64,000 nucleotides of DNA. It comes from Streptomyces sp. Go-475 (lineage in GTDB: Bacteria > Actinomycetota > Actinomycetes > Streptomycetales > Streptomycetaceae). Below, one piece after another: positions 24,416 to 33,200 of this stretch. Numbering within the stretch: the first letter of the stretch is position 1; the number at the start of each line of letters is the position of its first letter. Position numbers and translations under genes: made by a program. The DNA lies in NCBI RefSeq assembly GCF_003330845.1, contig NZ_CP026121.1, positions 4,383,501 through 4,447,500 of the forward strand, in the 5' to 3' direction. Under the pieces are notes generated by a model that saw only the letters and a list, made by a program, of their open reading frames with translations, did no database searches and had not been told where the DNA came from.

Positions 24416-26932
24416 GTGAGCCGCTTCGACCCGCGCGGCAGAGCCAACCGGGCGCTGCTGGTCTGTGTGTCCGAGTACGACCACACGGTGCCGGATCCCC
24501 AGGGCGTCAACGGCCAGCTCCCCGCCGTGCGGCGCAACCGGACGCGCCTCGAGAAAGCCCTGAACCGGGGCAACGTGTTCGGCGCGGGTGAGGTGCGGGC
24601 CCTGGCCTCGCCCACCCCGGACGAGTTCACGGGAGCGCTGCACCAGGCCTGCGAGGAGGCCCGGGGGCTGCTGCTGCTCTACTTCGCGGGGCACGCCGTG
24701 ACCTCCACCTCCGGCAACGAGCTGCACCTGCAGCTGCGCACCGCGCGGGTGCTCACGGGCCAGGGCCTGCCCGGCTCGGTCAGCTTCAGCCAGGTGCTGG
24801 GCGAACTCGCCGAGAGCAAGGCCGAGCAGGTGGTGGTCATCCTCGACTGCTGCTACGCGGGTAACGCCGCCGGCATCTGGCACCGCTTCGACGACCCGAA
24901 GCGGAAGAAGCACAAGATCCTGCTGCTGATGAGCGTGCAGCCCAACCGCTGCATCCTGGGCGGGAACGCCGACATCGCGACGCCGTTCACCCGCGAGATG
25001 GTGCGCGTCCTCGACGGCGGCGGGGAGGTGTGGCTCTCCCAGCTGTACGACGCGGTGAAGCAGCGGATGGCCGAGGCCAAGTACAAGGCCGAGGACAACG
25101 ACCCGCAGCGGCCGCAGGCGCTGGCCCCGCCCTGGAACAAGGACGACGTGCTGCTGGCGGCGGGCCCGGCGCCCCTTCCCCCGCCGGTCGAGGACGGTGG
25201 CCGGCTCGCCCGGCTCCGGAAGATGTTCGCCCGCCCCCGCAAGGCCGTCGGCCGTACCGCCCTGTCGGTGCTGCTGACGCTGCTCGCCACCGGCGCCGGC
25301 GGCTACGGCGTCGTGGTCCTGGCCGGCGACTCCGGCCCCTGCGAACCGCCCCCGGAGCTGCGCCTCCTCACCGACCCCGACCTGGAGCCGGCGATGCGGG
25401 CGGCGGCGGACACCTACCTCGCCTCGGCGGCCAACACCACCGACGAGGGGTGCCGGCGCAGCGGCATCACCGTCTACAGCGCGGGCGCCGCCCACGTGGT
25501 GACCGCCCTGCGCGAGGATTCCGACCCGTGGCAGCAGCCGCGTGACGACCTCAACCCGCAGCGGGACATCGGCCCCCAGCCGGACGTGTGGATCCCCGCC
25601 ACCCGCGCGGACGTCGGCCGGGCCACCGAGGCACAGGTGGGCCGGGTCTTCGCCCGGCTGGAGCCGGACGCCGAGCCGCTCGCGTACTCGCCCGTCGTGC
25701 TGGCCGTCCCGGAGGACCTCGGTGCCGACCTGCCGCCCACCCGGCGGTCGCTGACGGAGCTGATCAGCGCCCTCGAGCAGGCCGACCCCAAGGCCGAAGT
25801 GCGCAGGCCCGACCCCGAGTTCGCCGACTCGGCGCTGCTGGCGACGGTGGGGCTGTACGGCGACGGGGCCGATGTGCGCCGCGCCGAGCAGCTCATCGAC
25901 CGGGCCGGACGGCCCGAGTCCTCGGCGGTCAGGCTGCTGTGCACGCTGCCCGAGGACGACGCCGCGGACGGCCGCAGCGCGGTCCTGGTCCCGGAGTTCC
26001 TGCTCAGGAGCGGTGTCGGCTGCCACTCGGTGACGCGCGCCGAGCGCACCGCCGCCTACCCCGACGACGTACCCGGACTGGAACCGACGTTCGTGCGGGT
26101 GCGCTGGGAGGGCGGTGACAAGGACGCGCAGGCGCGGGACGACGAGGTGGACCGGTTCCGCGACTGGCTGACGGGCGAGGACGGCCGGAAGGTGCTCGGC
26201 GAGCACGGGTTCAGGTCCGCGACGGGCGAACGCGGCCTGCTCGGCGGCAAGGCGGCCGAGCACGGGCTGACCGCTTCCGTCCCGCCGGCGGACTCCGCCG
26301 ACGCGACCCGGCTGGACAGGACACTGGAGTCGTACGGCAACGCCCACGGACCCGGCCGGGTGCTGTACCTCCTCGACAGCTCCGGCTCGATGGCCGGCCT
26401 GTGGGACGGCCCCAGCGGCGGCCCCGGCATCCTCAGGCAGACGCTGACGGGGCTCGGCCGGGGCGACGAGTACGGGATCTGGGCGGTGCACGGCCTCAAC
26501 GGCCGCACGCACACCGAACTGCTGGACTTCGGCACGCACCCCCGCGCGCGGGGCGAGAACGCCCTCAAGACCGGCAAGGGCGGCGCCGAGGTGCGGGACG
26601 CGGAAGCCGATCCGCACGCCGCCCTGCTGGACGCGCTGGCGTTCATGCGGGAACGCGGTGCCTCCGACGAGCGGCCGCAGCTGATCGTGTACCTCACCGA
26701 CGGCGAGGACGACGAGCGCCTGGCCGGCGACCGCCTCCGCGAGGTGGAGGAGCGGGCCCGCACCTCGGGGGTGCCCGTGGTGATGGTGACGCTGAACAGC
26801 GGGGGCTGCGACCGGGACCGCCCCGGCACACGCGTCGCGGAGGCCGCCCAGGGCCGCTGCCTGGACGCCGGGGACGACCTCGTGCCCGCGCTGCGCGACG
26901 AGGTCGCCCGCACCGGAATGGGGGAGGAATGA
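24416..26932 (+). CDS. Membrane-spanning caspase (C14) - SBP-like - vWA fusion protein
   Basis: 838 residues, GTG start at 24416 with GGGGAG ahead. Residues 1-245 are a caspase/metacaspase domain with His93 in LLLLYFAGHAV and Cys146 in VVVILDCCYAG; both catalytic residues are present. A basic stretch (RKMFARPRKAVGR) then one transmembrane helix (about 282-303) put the protease inside the cell. Outside follow a type-2 periplasmic-binding-protein-like domain (about 310-640) and a vWA domain with an intact MIDAS DSSGS near residue 654 and YLTDGEDD. The gene overlaps the lipoprotein gene by one base. The layout suggests an external ligand signal passed to an internal protease, as in a receptor-coupled death or defence effector. 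That role is inferred. Confidence 0.85.
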   Translation: MSRFDPRGRANRALLVCVSEYDHTVPDPQGVNGQLPAVRRNRTRLEKALNRGNVFGAGEVRALASPTPDEFTGALHQACEEARGLLLLYFAGHAVTSTSGNELHLQLRTARVLTGQGLPGSVSFSQVLGELAESKAEQVVVILDCCYAGNAAGIWHRFDDPKRKKHKILLLMSVQPNRCILGGNADIATPFTREMVRVLDGGGEVWLSQLYDAVKQRMAEAKYKAEDNDPQRPQALAPPWNKDDVLLAAGPAPLPPPVEDGGRLARLRKMFARPRKAVGRTALSVLLTLLATGAGGYGVVVLAGDSGPCEPPPELRLLTDPDLEPAMRAAADTYLASAANTTDEGCRRSGITVYSAGAAHVVTALREDSDPWQQPRDDLNPQRDIGPQPDVWIPATRADVGRATEAQVGRVFARLEPDAEPLAYSPVVLAVPEDLGADLPPTRRSLTELISALEQADPKAEVRRPDPEFADSALLATVGLYGDGADVRRAEQLIDRAGRPESSAVRLLCTLPEDDAADGRSAVLVPEFLLRSGVGCHSVTRAERTAAYPDDVPGLEPTFVRVRWEGGDKDAQARDDEVDRFRDWLTGEDGRKVLGEHGFRSATGERGLLGGKAAEHGLTASVPPADSADATRLDRTLESYGNAHGPGRVLYLLDSSGSMAGLWDGPSGGPGILRQTLTGLGRGDEYGIWAVHGLNGRTHTELLDFGTHPRARGENALKTGKGGAEVRDAEADPHAALLDALAFMRERGASDERPQLIVYLTDGEDDERLAGDRLREVEERARTSGVPVVMVTLNSGGCDRDRPGTRVAEAAQGRCLDAGDDLVPALRDEVARTGMGEE

Positions 26933-28332
26933 TGGCCCGACGCCTGCCGGCGGCCGCGCTGGCGCTGCTTTCCTTGCTGTCACTGGCCGCCTGCACCGGC
27001 GGTGACGTGCGGGAAGAGCCGACGGCCGCCGACGACCGGCGCCCGATCGTGGTGGCCAGCGGCCAGGACGTCACCGGCAAGAACGGCATACGGCAGCAGC
27101 TCATCGACGCCTGGAACGCCGGGGAGAAGGCGCAGGGTTACGAGGCCCGGCTGGTGGAACTGCCCGGCTCCGCCGACCAGCAGCGCAGCCAGCTGCTCGG
27201 CGCCCTCCAGTCCGGCAGCGCCGACTACGACGTGGTGAACCTGGACGTCACCTGGGTACCGGAGTTCGCCGCCGCGGGCCTGATCCGGCCGCTGACCGAC
27301 GCGGCCGTCAGGGCGCCCGACGACATCATCCCCTCCGTGAACAGCACGTCGTACTGGGACGGCAAGCGGTACGCGGTCCCCTTCAACAGCGACGCGGGCC
27401 TGCTGTACTACCGCAAGGACCATCTGCGCGAGGCCGGTGTCTCCCGGACCGACCTCGGCGACGACGAGATGACCTGGGACGAGCTGCGGCGCATGTTCGA
27501 CGCCGTGAACGGCGTCGGCACCCAGGCGGACTGGACCACCCAGCTCGCCGCCTACGAGGGCCGGACCGTCAACGCGATCGAGGCGTTCGCCTCGGCCGTA
27601 CCGGGCTTCGAACTCACTGACGAGGACGGTGAGTACACCGCCGACGAGGAGCAGGTGACGGCCGGCGTGACCGAACTCCGCGAGCGCACGGTGTCGCCGT
27701 ACACCCTCAAGGAGGCCTCCGCGTCCCGCGAGGGGGAATCGCTCAGCGCCTTCGCGGAGGGCCGTACGACGTTCCTGCGGCACTGGCCGTACGTCTACCC
27801 GACCCTGTACGAGACCTTCAAGGAGGACCTCGGGGTGGCCCGGCTGCCCGGCAAGGCCGTGCTCGGCGGCCAGAACCTGGCCGTCACCGCGGCCACGTCC
27901 GAGCGGCGAGCCGCGAAGGCCGCCGAGCTGATCGCGTTCCTCACCGACCCCGACAGCGAACGCTGCCTGCTGCGCGCCGGGTTCGCCGCGACCCGCGTCT
28001 CCGCCTACCAGGAGGCCGGTATCGCCCCGGCCTGCCGGCACGCCCACGCCTACGCCGAGGGCCCCTCGGCGTCCCCCAGGGGCGAGAGCGCCGAACGCAC
28101 GGCGCCCGACCGGATCGCAGGCGGCCTCAGCTACTCCCGCGACATCCTGCTCCCGGCCCTCCGCAAGGCGGTCCACCGCCCGCGCACGCCCCTGTACGGC
28201 GCGGTCACCCAGACCCTCATCACCGAACTGGACGCCCTGTACGGCCCCCGGGCCGAGGCGGACCCGCCGGGCGACGCGGAGTTGGGCAAGCGCCTGCACG
28301 AGGCGTTGCGCAAGGTCCTGTCGAACCAGTGA
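26932..28332 (+). CDS. Orphan extracellular solute-binding lipoprotein (SBP_bac_1)
   Basis: 466 residues. Lipobox LSLAAC near residue 23 gives a lipid-anchored exported protein; RPIVVASGQDVTGKNGIRQQLIDAWNA, SADYDVVNLDVTWVPEFA, YAVPFNSDAGLLYYRKDHL and TWDELRRMFDAV are the classical sugar-type solute-binding fold. The TGATG overlap with the caspase gene shows translational coupling. No permease or ATPase gene follows, so it is unlikely to serve a dedicated ABC importer here. The fused SBP/vWA ectodomain upstream suggests it may be the soluble partner or ligand sensor of that receptor-like protein. Confidence 0.85.
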   Translation: MARRLPAAALALLSLLSLAACTGGDVREEPTAADDRRPIVVASGQDVTGKNGIRQQLIDAWNAGEKAQGYEARLVELPGSADQQRSQLLGALQSGSADYDVVNLDVTWVPEFAAAGLIRPLTDAAVRAPDDIIPSVNSTSYWDGKRYAVPFNSDAGLLYYRKDHLREAGVSRTDLGDDEMTWDELRRMFDAVNGVGTQADWTTQLAAYEGRTVNAIEAFASAVPGFELTDEDGEYTADEEQVTAGVTELRERTVSPYTLKEASASREGESLSAFAEGRTTFLRHWPYVYPTLYETFKEDLGVARLPGKAVLGGQNLAVTAATSERRAAKAAELIAFLTDPDSERCLLRAGFAATRVSAYQEAGIAPACRHAHAYAEGPSASPRGESAERTAPDRIAGGLSYSRDILLPALRKAVHRPRTPLYGAVTQTLITELDALYGPRAEADPPGDAELGKRLHEALRKVLSNQ

Positions 28333-28375
28333 CGTCAGCCGGGGTGGGCCGCCGGCCGCCTGCCGAGGAGGTCTG

Positions 28376-30376
28376 TCAGCGGGTGAAGGTGAGGTACTTC
28401 CAGGTGCCGTACGTCGTCGTGTTGACGTTGTCGCCGGAGGTCGGGTCGATGTAGGAGGCCCGGATGCGGAAGCGGGGGCCGATGGGCGGGGTGCCGGTCA
28501 GGGTGACCGAGTCCTTGCCGTAGGAGTCGAGGGCGAAGTACTCGGAGGTCGTGGTGTGCCAGGAGCCGTCGGCGTAGCGCTGGACCTGGAACTGGTATTC
28601 ACGGCCGGGGTACATGGACATCGTGGTGTTGTGGACCGGGTCCTTGGACTGGCGGAAGTAGTAGTACTTCTGGTTCCAGGCCGTCGCGGTCTTGTAGTAG
28701 CCGCTCAGCGACGTCGAGATCCTGACCCTGGTGTAGACCGTGTTGGTGACCGTCTTCGCGGCGTACCGGGTGTCGCCGGTGAACTTCGCGCTGACCTTGG
28801 TGTCCCGGGTCAGCTGGACCGCCGCCGACAGGTTGCCGTTCGCGTCGACGGTGCCCTTCTTCACCAGCGTGCCGGGCTTGTCGGAGCCGTACGGGTCGGC
28901 CCAGATCTCGACCGTGCGGTTCTTGTACGTCGTGCCGAGGTGCGCGGTGAACGTGACGGAGCTGCCGTAGCCGTAGACCTTGCCGTTGTTGTCCAGCGTC
29001 AGGGCGGTTGCCGTCTTGGCCACGGTCGTCGAGGCCGAGGCCGTGACGCCCGCGTGGTCGGCGTCGCCCGCGTACGTGACCGTGTACGTCACCTTTCCGC
29101 CGGCCGGCGGGGTGTCGGTGACGGTGTACGAGCCGTCGGCGGCGACGGCCGCCGTGCCGAGGGCCTTGCCGGAGGGGGACTCGGCGTCGGTGCGGGTGAC
29201 GGCGACCGTGGTGCCCGCCGGGAACGTGGCCGAGGAGGTCAGCGAGCCGGTGAGGGTGAGGGACTTGGCGCGGTCGGCCGTGTCGGGCGCGTTCACCGTG
29301 AGGGTCGTGGACGCCTTCGTCGGCGCGTCGAGGACGCGCAGTGAGTAGACGTCGGCGTCGTTCTGCGAGACCGCGAACAGCCTGCTCTCGTCCGGCGCCC
29401 AGGCGAGGCCCCGGGGGGCGAGGGTGTCGGAGCCGCTGCTGTTGCCGGTGTTGGGGAAGTCGTACTGCCGCAGCGGGGTGGAGACGCCCGGCTCGAAGAC
29501 ATGCACGTCCGGGTCGTACCAGGAGGAGGTGCCCGCCGCGACATCGCCGCCGGGGGCGATGTCCACCGCGTTCGGGTACGTGTTGGTGACGTACTTGCCG
29601 TCCGCGGCCAGGTCCGAGAGCCGGTAGACCGCCTGGTAGTACGGGGAGCCGCTGGCCGTGACGACGTCCTTGCCGTCCGGTGTGACCGCGAGGTCGGCGA
29701 GGTTGCCGCCGCCGGTGTTGCCCGGGTCGAAGGCGTAGGCCGTACGGCTCGCCGTGCCGGAGGAGACGTCGTACACGGCGAGTTCGACCGGGCTCTGGCC
29801 CGGTGCGCCCGCGACGAGCGTGCCCGGGGCGCCCGGGGAGGCGTCCAGGATCGGGGCGTGGTAGAAGGTGCGACTGGTGTCCTGGCCCAGGCTGACAGCC
29901 GGGTCGGTGGCGTTCGGGTCGAGCGAGCCTATGTTGCCGTCGCCGGAGGCGCCGTAGCTGAACCACAGCCTGCCGCCGGCCAGGGCCACGTACTCCGGGC
30001 CGGCGGCCGCGCCCGTGGCGAAGCGGCGGGTCTCGGTCGCGGTCGCCGTGTCGATCGCGACGACCGCGTCGGCGTCGGGCACGGCCGCGTACAGGGTGCC
30101 GGAGTCGGGCGACAACTCCAGGCCGTGGACGCCGGGCAGCGCGCCGACGGTGGCGACGACCGTGCCCGCGTAGTCGGTGACGACGACCTGGCCGGCCGTG
30201 GGATCGCTGATGAAGACGCGATGGTGGACCCCGTCGACGACCATGTCCCCGGTCGACTTCAGGGGAAGGAGCGCGCTGGAGTCGGCCGCCGCCGGTCCGG
30301 CGCCGGCCGCGACGAGCGTGACCGAACTGAGGAGGACCGCGAGCGCTGTCGCGGCCGTGAGAGTGCGTCTGTGCAC
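28376..30376 (-). CDS. Secreted beta-propeller + Ig-like repeat protein
   Basis: 666 residues from a GTG at 30376. The Sec signal peptide ends around AAGAGPAAADS. Residues about 45-330 are a YncE/YVTN-type propeller (GDMVVDGVHHRVFISDPTAGQVVVTDY; LAVTPDGKDVVTASG). About 335-520 holds bacterial Ig-like domains (TTLTVNAPDTADRAKSLTLTGSL; KTATALTLDNNGKVYGYGSSVTFTAHL). The C-terminus is a further beta-rich module (SGYYKTATAWNQKYYYFRQSKDPVHNTTMSMYPG). It is an extracellular adhesion or binding-type protein with no visible catalytic motif. It lies tail-to-tail with the solute-binding lipoprotein gene. Confidence 0.85.
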   Translation of the reverse strand: MHRRTLTAATALAVLLSSVTLVAAGAGPAAADSSALLPLKSTGDMVVDGVHHRVFISDPTAGQVVVTDYAGTVVATVGALPGVHGLELSPDSGTLYAAVPDADAVVAIDTATATETRRFATGAAAGPEYVALAGGRLWFSYGASGDGNIGSLDPNATDPAVSLGQDTSRTFYHAPILDASPGAPGTLVAGAPGQSPVELAVYDVSSGTASRTAYAFDPGNTGGGNLADLAVTPDGKDVVTASGSPYYQAVYRLSDLAADGKYVTNTYPNAVDIAPGGDVAAGTSSWYDPDVHVFEPGVSTPLRQYDFPNTGNSSGSDTLAPRGLAWAPDESRLFAVSQNDADVYSLRVLDAPTKASTTLTVNAPDTADRAKSLTLTGSLTSSATFPAGTTVAVTRTDAESPSGKALGTAAVAADGSYTVTDTPPAGGKVTYTVTYAGDADHAGVTASASTTVAKTATALTLDNNGKVYGYGSSVTFTAHLGTTYKNRTVEIWADPYGSDKPGTLVKKGTVDANGNLSAAVQLTRDTKVSAKFTGDTRYAAKTVTNTVYTRVRISTSLSGYYKTATAWNQKYYYFRQSKDPVHNTTMSMYPGREYQFQVQRYADGSWHTTTSEYFALDSYGKDSVTLTGTPPIGPRFRIRASYIDPTSGDNVNTTTYGTWKYLTFTR

Positions 30377-30497
30377 GGTAGTGGGAGACCCCCGGTGCGA
30401 AGGTGAAGTGATCAGCCCGCGCAGGCTAGAGCACCGCACTGACACACGGGTGAACCACGACGTAAGACTCCGGTGTGAACGGGGCGCGCCCGGTGGG

Positions 30498-30650
30498 TCA
30501 GCGGGTGTCGGTGATCGGCTGGGGGGCCTGTTGGGGGGCCGTGGCCCGGGCCGGTCCCGCGTTTGCTGCCAGCAGTAGGGTCGCGACGGCGACCACGGCG
30601 GCGGCGAAGCCTCTGGCGTACCGCTCGGCGGTGCGTGTGCGTTCGAGCAC
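30498..30650 (-). CDS. Small secreted peptide candidate (50 aa)
   Basis: A GTG at 30650 with GAGGT 6 nt upstream opens a 50-codon frame. It has a basic start, a hydrophobic signal-like core (GFAAAVVAVATLLLAANAG), an A-x-A-type cleavage region (ARATA) and a short tail ending PQPITDTR. It is divergent from an XRE-TPR regulator, the arrangement seen for peptide-sensing RRNPP regulators and their pheromone genes. No homology was established; the case rests on composition and position. Confidence 0.45.
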   Translation of the reverse strand: MLERTRTAERYARGFAAAVVAVATLLLAANAGPARATAPQQAPQPITDTR

Positions 30651-30691
30651 GGCGACCTCGCAACAGGGGCGGCGACTATGACGGGAGCGTA

Positions 30692-30731
30692 TTAAGCGAG
30701 TCCGACACTGCGGCTTAACACTCCGTTTAAC
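30692..30731. promoter_or_regulatory. TTAAG/TTAAC repeats in the XRE-TPR/peptide divergent gap
   Basis: TTAAGC (30692-30697) and GCTTAA (30713-30718) form an inverted repeat. TTAAC recurs at 30715 and 30727, about one helical turn apart. The patch is markedly AT-rich against its surroundings and probably holds promoter and operator elements for both genes. Confidence 0.5.
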
Positions 30732-30778
30732 CTAGGGGCTGTCCGGGCCGAACGGCAAGAGGCGCAGGGGGAGTTGGC

Positions 30779-32122
30779 GTGGGGGAACGTGACGATCCGG
30801 GGACCATCGGCCGCCGGGTGCAGCGGTTGCGTACCGAACGCGGCCTGACCCAGCGGCAGTTGGCGGAGCCCGTGTACACCCCCGCCTACATCTCCACCCT
30901 GGAGTCCGGCCGGGTGCGCCCCTCCGACGACGCCCTGCGGCATCTCGCCGAGCGGCTCGGCGTCGCCTTCGACGAACTCGCCAGCGGGCACTCGGCGCGG
31001 CTCGTCACCGAGCTGCGGCTGCGGCTGACCGAGGCACAGCGCACCCTCGCCGTCGGCGAGGCCGAGGCCGCGGCGGAGCAGTACGCCGGGCTCCTCGGCG
31101 AGGCCGAGACGCACGGCCTGGCCGCCGAGCAGGCCGCCGCGCTGCTCGGCCTCGGCGAGTGCGCCCTGGAGACGGGCGAACTGCCGGCGGGCCGCCGGTA
31201 CTTCGAACGGGCCGAGGCCTGCCTGGCCGGCGCGCCCCTGCCCGCCCGGGTCCCCGCGTTGCGCGGCCGGGCCGTCGCGCACTACCTCGCCGGGGAACTC
31301 CGTTACGCCGTCTACCTGCTGGAGAGCACGCTCGACGAGCTGAATCGGGGCGGCCTGCACGACCCGGACGCCCTGCTGCTGCTCTACGCCAGCGCCATCG
31401 GCCCGTACATGGACATGGGCGCGCACGCCCGCGCCGCCCAGGCGGCCGAGTTCGCCCTCGCGCTCGCCCCGCAGTCCGGCGACCCCGCCCTGGTCGCCCG
31501 GATGCACCGGTCCGTCGCCCGGACCCTGGTCGCCGAGGGCCGCCTCGCCGAGGCCGACGCCTCGCTGGCCAAGGCGGCCGAGCTGTACCGGGGCCTGCAC
31601 CTGCGCACCGAACTCGCCAACTGCCACTGGATGCGCGGCTACGTCTACGCCCAGGACGGGCAACTGGAGCGCGCCGAGGAGGAGTTGCGCCAGGCCCTCG
31701 GGATGCTGTCGGACAAGCGCGCCGCCCTGTACAGCAGCCAGGTCGCCGTGGAGCTGGCCGACGTGCTGCACCGGCGCGGCAGGTCCGACGAGGCCGCGGC
31801 CCTGCTGCACGACGTCCTCGGGCACCTGTCCCCCGAGCGCGGAGCCGTCCACTCCGCCGCCGCGCACCGGCTGCTCGGCATCATCGCCGAGGACGCCCGC
31901 CGCACCGAGGACGCCGAGGAGCACTACGTCCGTGCCCTGAGCCTGCTGGAGCGGGCGGGCGCGGCCGGGGACCTGGCCGACCTGTGCCGGCTGCTGGGCG
32001 ACCTGCTGCGGCGCACCGGGCGGGTGGAGGCGGCCATGGACGCCTACCGGACGGGCCTGGGGCACCGTACGGCCCCCGGCACCACCACCCTCGGGCCCGC
32101 GCCCGCACAGCCTCCTCTGTGA
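30779..32122 (+). CDS. XRE-family regulator with TPR domain (RRNPP-like)
   Basis: 447 residues, GTG start behind AGGGGGAG. The helix-turn-helix is at about 10-65 (IGRRVQRLRTERGLTQRQLAEPVYTPAYISTLESGRVRPS). The rest is tandem TPR helices, for example LLGLGECALETGELPAGRRYFERAEA and HRSVARTLVAEGRLAEADASLAKAAELY. This is the architecture of Rgg/NprR/PlcR-type quorum-sensing regulators that bind re-imported peptides. The divergent 50-aa secreted peptide is a candidate ligand. It has several paralogue types in Streptomyces, and the specific regulon is not known to me. Confidence 0.85.
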   Translation: MGERDDPGTIGRRVQRLRTERGLTQRQLAEPVYTPAYISTLESGRVRPSDDALRHLAERLGVAFDELASGHSARLVTELRLRLTEAQRTLAVGEAEAAAEQYAGLLGEAETHGLAAEQAAALLGLGECALETGELPAGRRYFERAEACLAGAPLPARVPALRGRAVAHYLAGELRYAVYLLESTLDELNRGGLHDPDALLLLYASAIGPYMDMGAHARAAQAAEFALALAPQSGDPALVARMHRSVARTLVAEGRLAEADASLAKAAELYRGLHLRTELANCHWMRGYVYAQDGQLERAEEELRQALGMLSDKRAALYSSQVAVELADVLHRRGRSDEAAALLHDVLGHLSPERGAVHSAAAHRLLGIIAEDARRTEDAEEHYVRALSLLERAGAAGDLADLCRLLGDLLRRTGRVEAAMDAYRTGLGHRTAPGTTTLGPAPAQPPL

Positions 32123-32192
32123 GGAAGCAAGGGCGGCGCACAGCCGTGCGGGTTAGCCTCCTGCGGGGATGTGAACGACCAGGGCGGGGCGC

Positions 32193-33200
32193 GTGGAGAA
32201 CCAACGGACGGTGGCCGACGGCATACGGCTGGGCCTGCGCGCCCTGGTGTACGCCGTCCTCGGGGGCGCCGCGCTGATCGCCGTCGTGACGGTGGTGTCG
32301 GTGCTCGGGCCGATGGTCGCGCTCGACCTGTACACCCCGCCCGTCGCGGCCTGGTGGACGGTGTTCACCGCGATCGCCGTCCAGGGCGTGCCCTTCCTGC
32401 TGCTGGGCACGGTCGTGTCGGCGGCGATCGGGGCATTCGTGCCCGAGCGGGTCCTCACCCGGTTGCTGCCCCGCCGCGAGGTGCTCGCCGTGCCGGTCGC
32501 GGGAGCGGCGGGCGTGGTGCTGCCCGGCTGCGAGTGCGCGTCCGTGCCGGTGGCGGGCAGCCTGATGCGGCGGGGTGTCGCCCCGGCCGCCGCGCTCGCC
32601 TTCCTGCTGTCGGCGCCCGCCATCAACCCCGTCGTCCTGGTGGCGACCTCGGTCGCCTTCCCCGGGCAGCCAGAGATGGTCCTCGGCCGGCTGGCCGCCT
32701 CGCTCGCCACGGCCGTGGTGATGGGCTGGCTGTGGGCGCGGTTCGGGCGGGAGGAGTGGCTGCGGCCGCCGAAGCGGAGCGGCGCGCACGCGCCGGGCGG
32801 CGGGCCGCGCGCCTTCGTCGCCGGGCTCCAGCACGACTTCCTGCACGCCGGCGGCTTCCTGGTCGTCGGCGCGGCGGCCGCGGCGACCTTCGCCATCGTC
32901 GTGCCGCGGTCGCTGCTGGAGGTGTTCACCGGATCGGCCTGGCTGTCGGTGCTGCTGCTCGCCCTGCTGGCGGTCGTGCTGTGCGTGTGCAGCGAGGCCG
33001 ACGCGTTCGTGGCGGCGTCGCTGAGCGGCTTCTCGCCGACCGCGCGGCTGGCGTTCATGGTGGTCGGGCCGATGGTGGACCTGAAGCTGATCGCGCTCCA
33101 GACGGGCACGTTCGGCCGGGCCTTCGCGGTGCGGTTCTCGGCCGCGACCTGGGTGGTGGCGGTGGGCAGCAGCGTCCTGGTGGGGTGGTGGCTGCTGTGA
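32193..33200 (+). CDS. Permease of the DUF318/ArsP-like family (YcgR/YraQ type)
   Basis: 335 residues, GTG start. About eight membrane helices contain the family motifs GVVLPGCECASVPVAGSLMRRGV in the first half and VLCVCSEADAFVAASLSGFSP in the second. Both carry the paired Cys-x-Cys residues typical of these putative metal- or metalloid-related permeases. The GTGA overlap with the next gene means translational coupling. The pairing with a DUF1980 protein equals the YcgR-YcgQ pair of Bacillus. The substrate is unproven. Confidence 0.85.
   Translation: MENQRTVADGIRLGLRALVYAVLGGAALIAVVTVVSVLGPMVALDLYTPPVAAWWTVFTAIAVQGVPFLLLGTVVSAAIGAFVPERVLTRLLPRREVLAVPVAGAAGVVLPGCECASVPVAGSLMRRGVAPAAALAFLLSAPAINPVVLVATSVAFPGQPEMVLGRLAASLATAVVMGWLWARFGREEWLRPPKRSGAHAPGGGPRAFVAGLQHDFLHAGGFLVVGAAAAATFAIVVPRSLLEVFTGSAWLSVLLLALLAVVLCVCSEADAFVAASLSGFSPTARLAFMVVGPMVDLKLIALQTGTFGRAFAVRFSAATWVVAVGSSVLVGWWLL

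Noticed and set aside
24287..26983. 898-residue open frame antisense to the caspase-vWA gene
   Set aside because: It has the mirror-image composition of a strongly biased gene on the other strand and no motif; its counterpart has clear caspase and vWA signatures.
26932..28332. Sugar ABC importer operon
   Set aside because: Only the solute-binding component is present; no permease or ATPase gene follows, and the gene is translationally coupled to the caspase gene.
30475..30681. 68-residue + strand ORF near the XRE-TPR gene
   Set aside because: It lacks a ribosome site and codon bias; the opposite-strand 50-residue frame with a signal-peptide profile is the better candidate.
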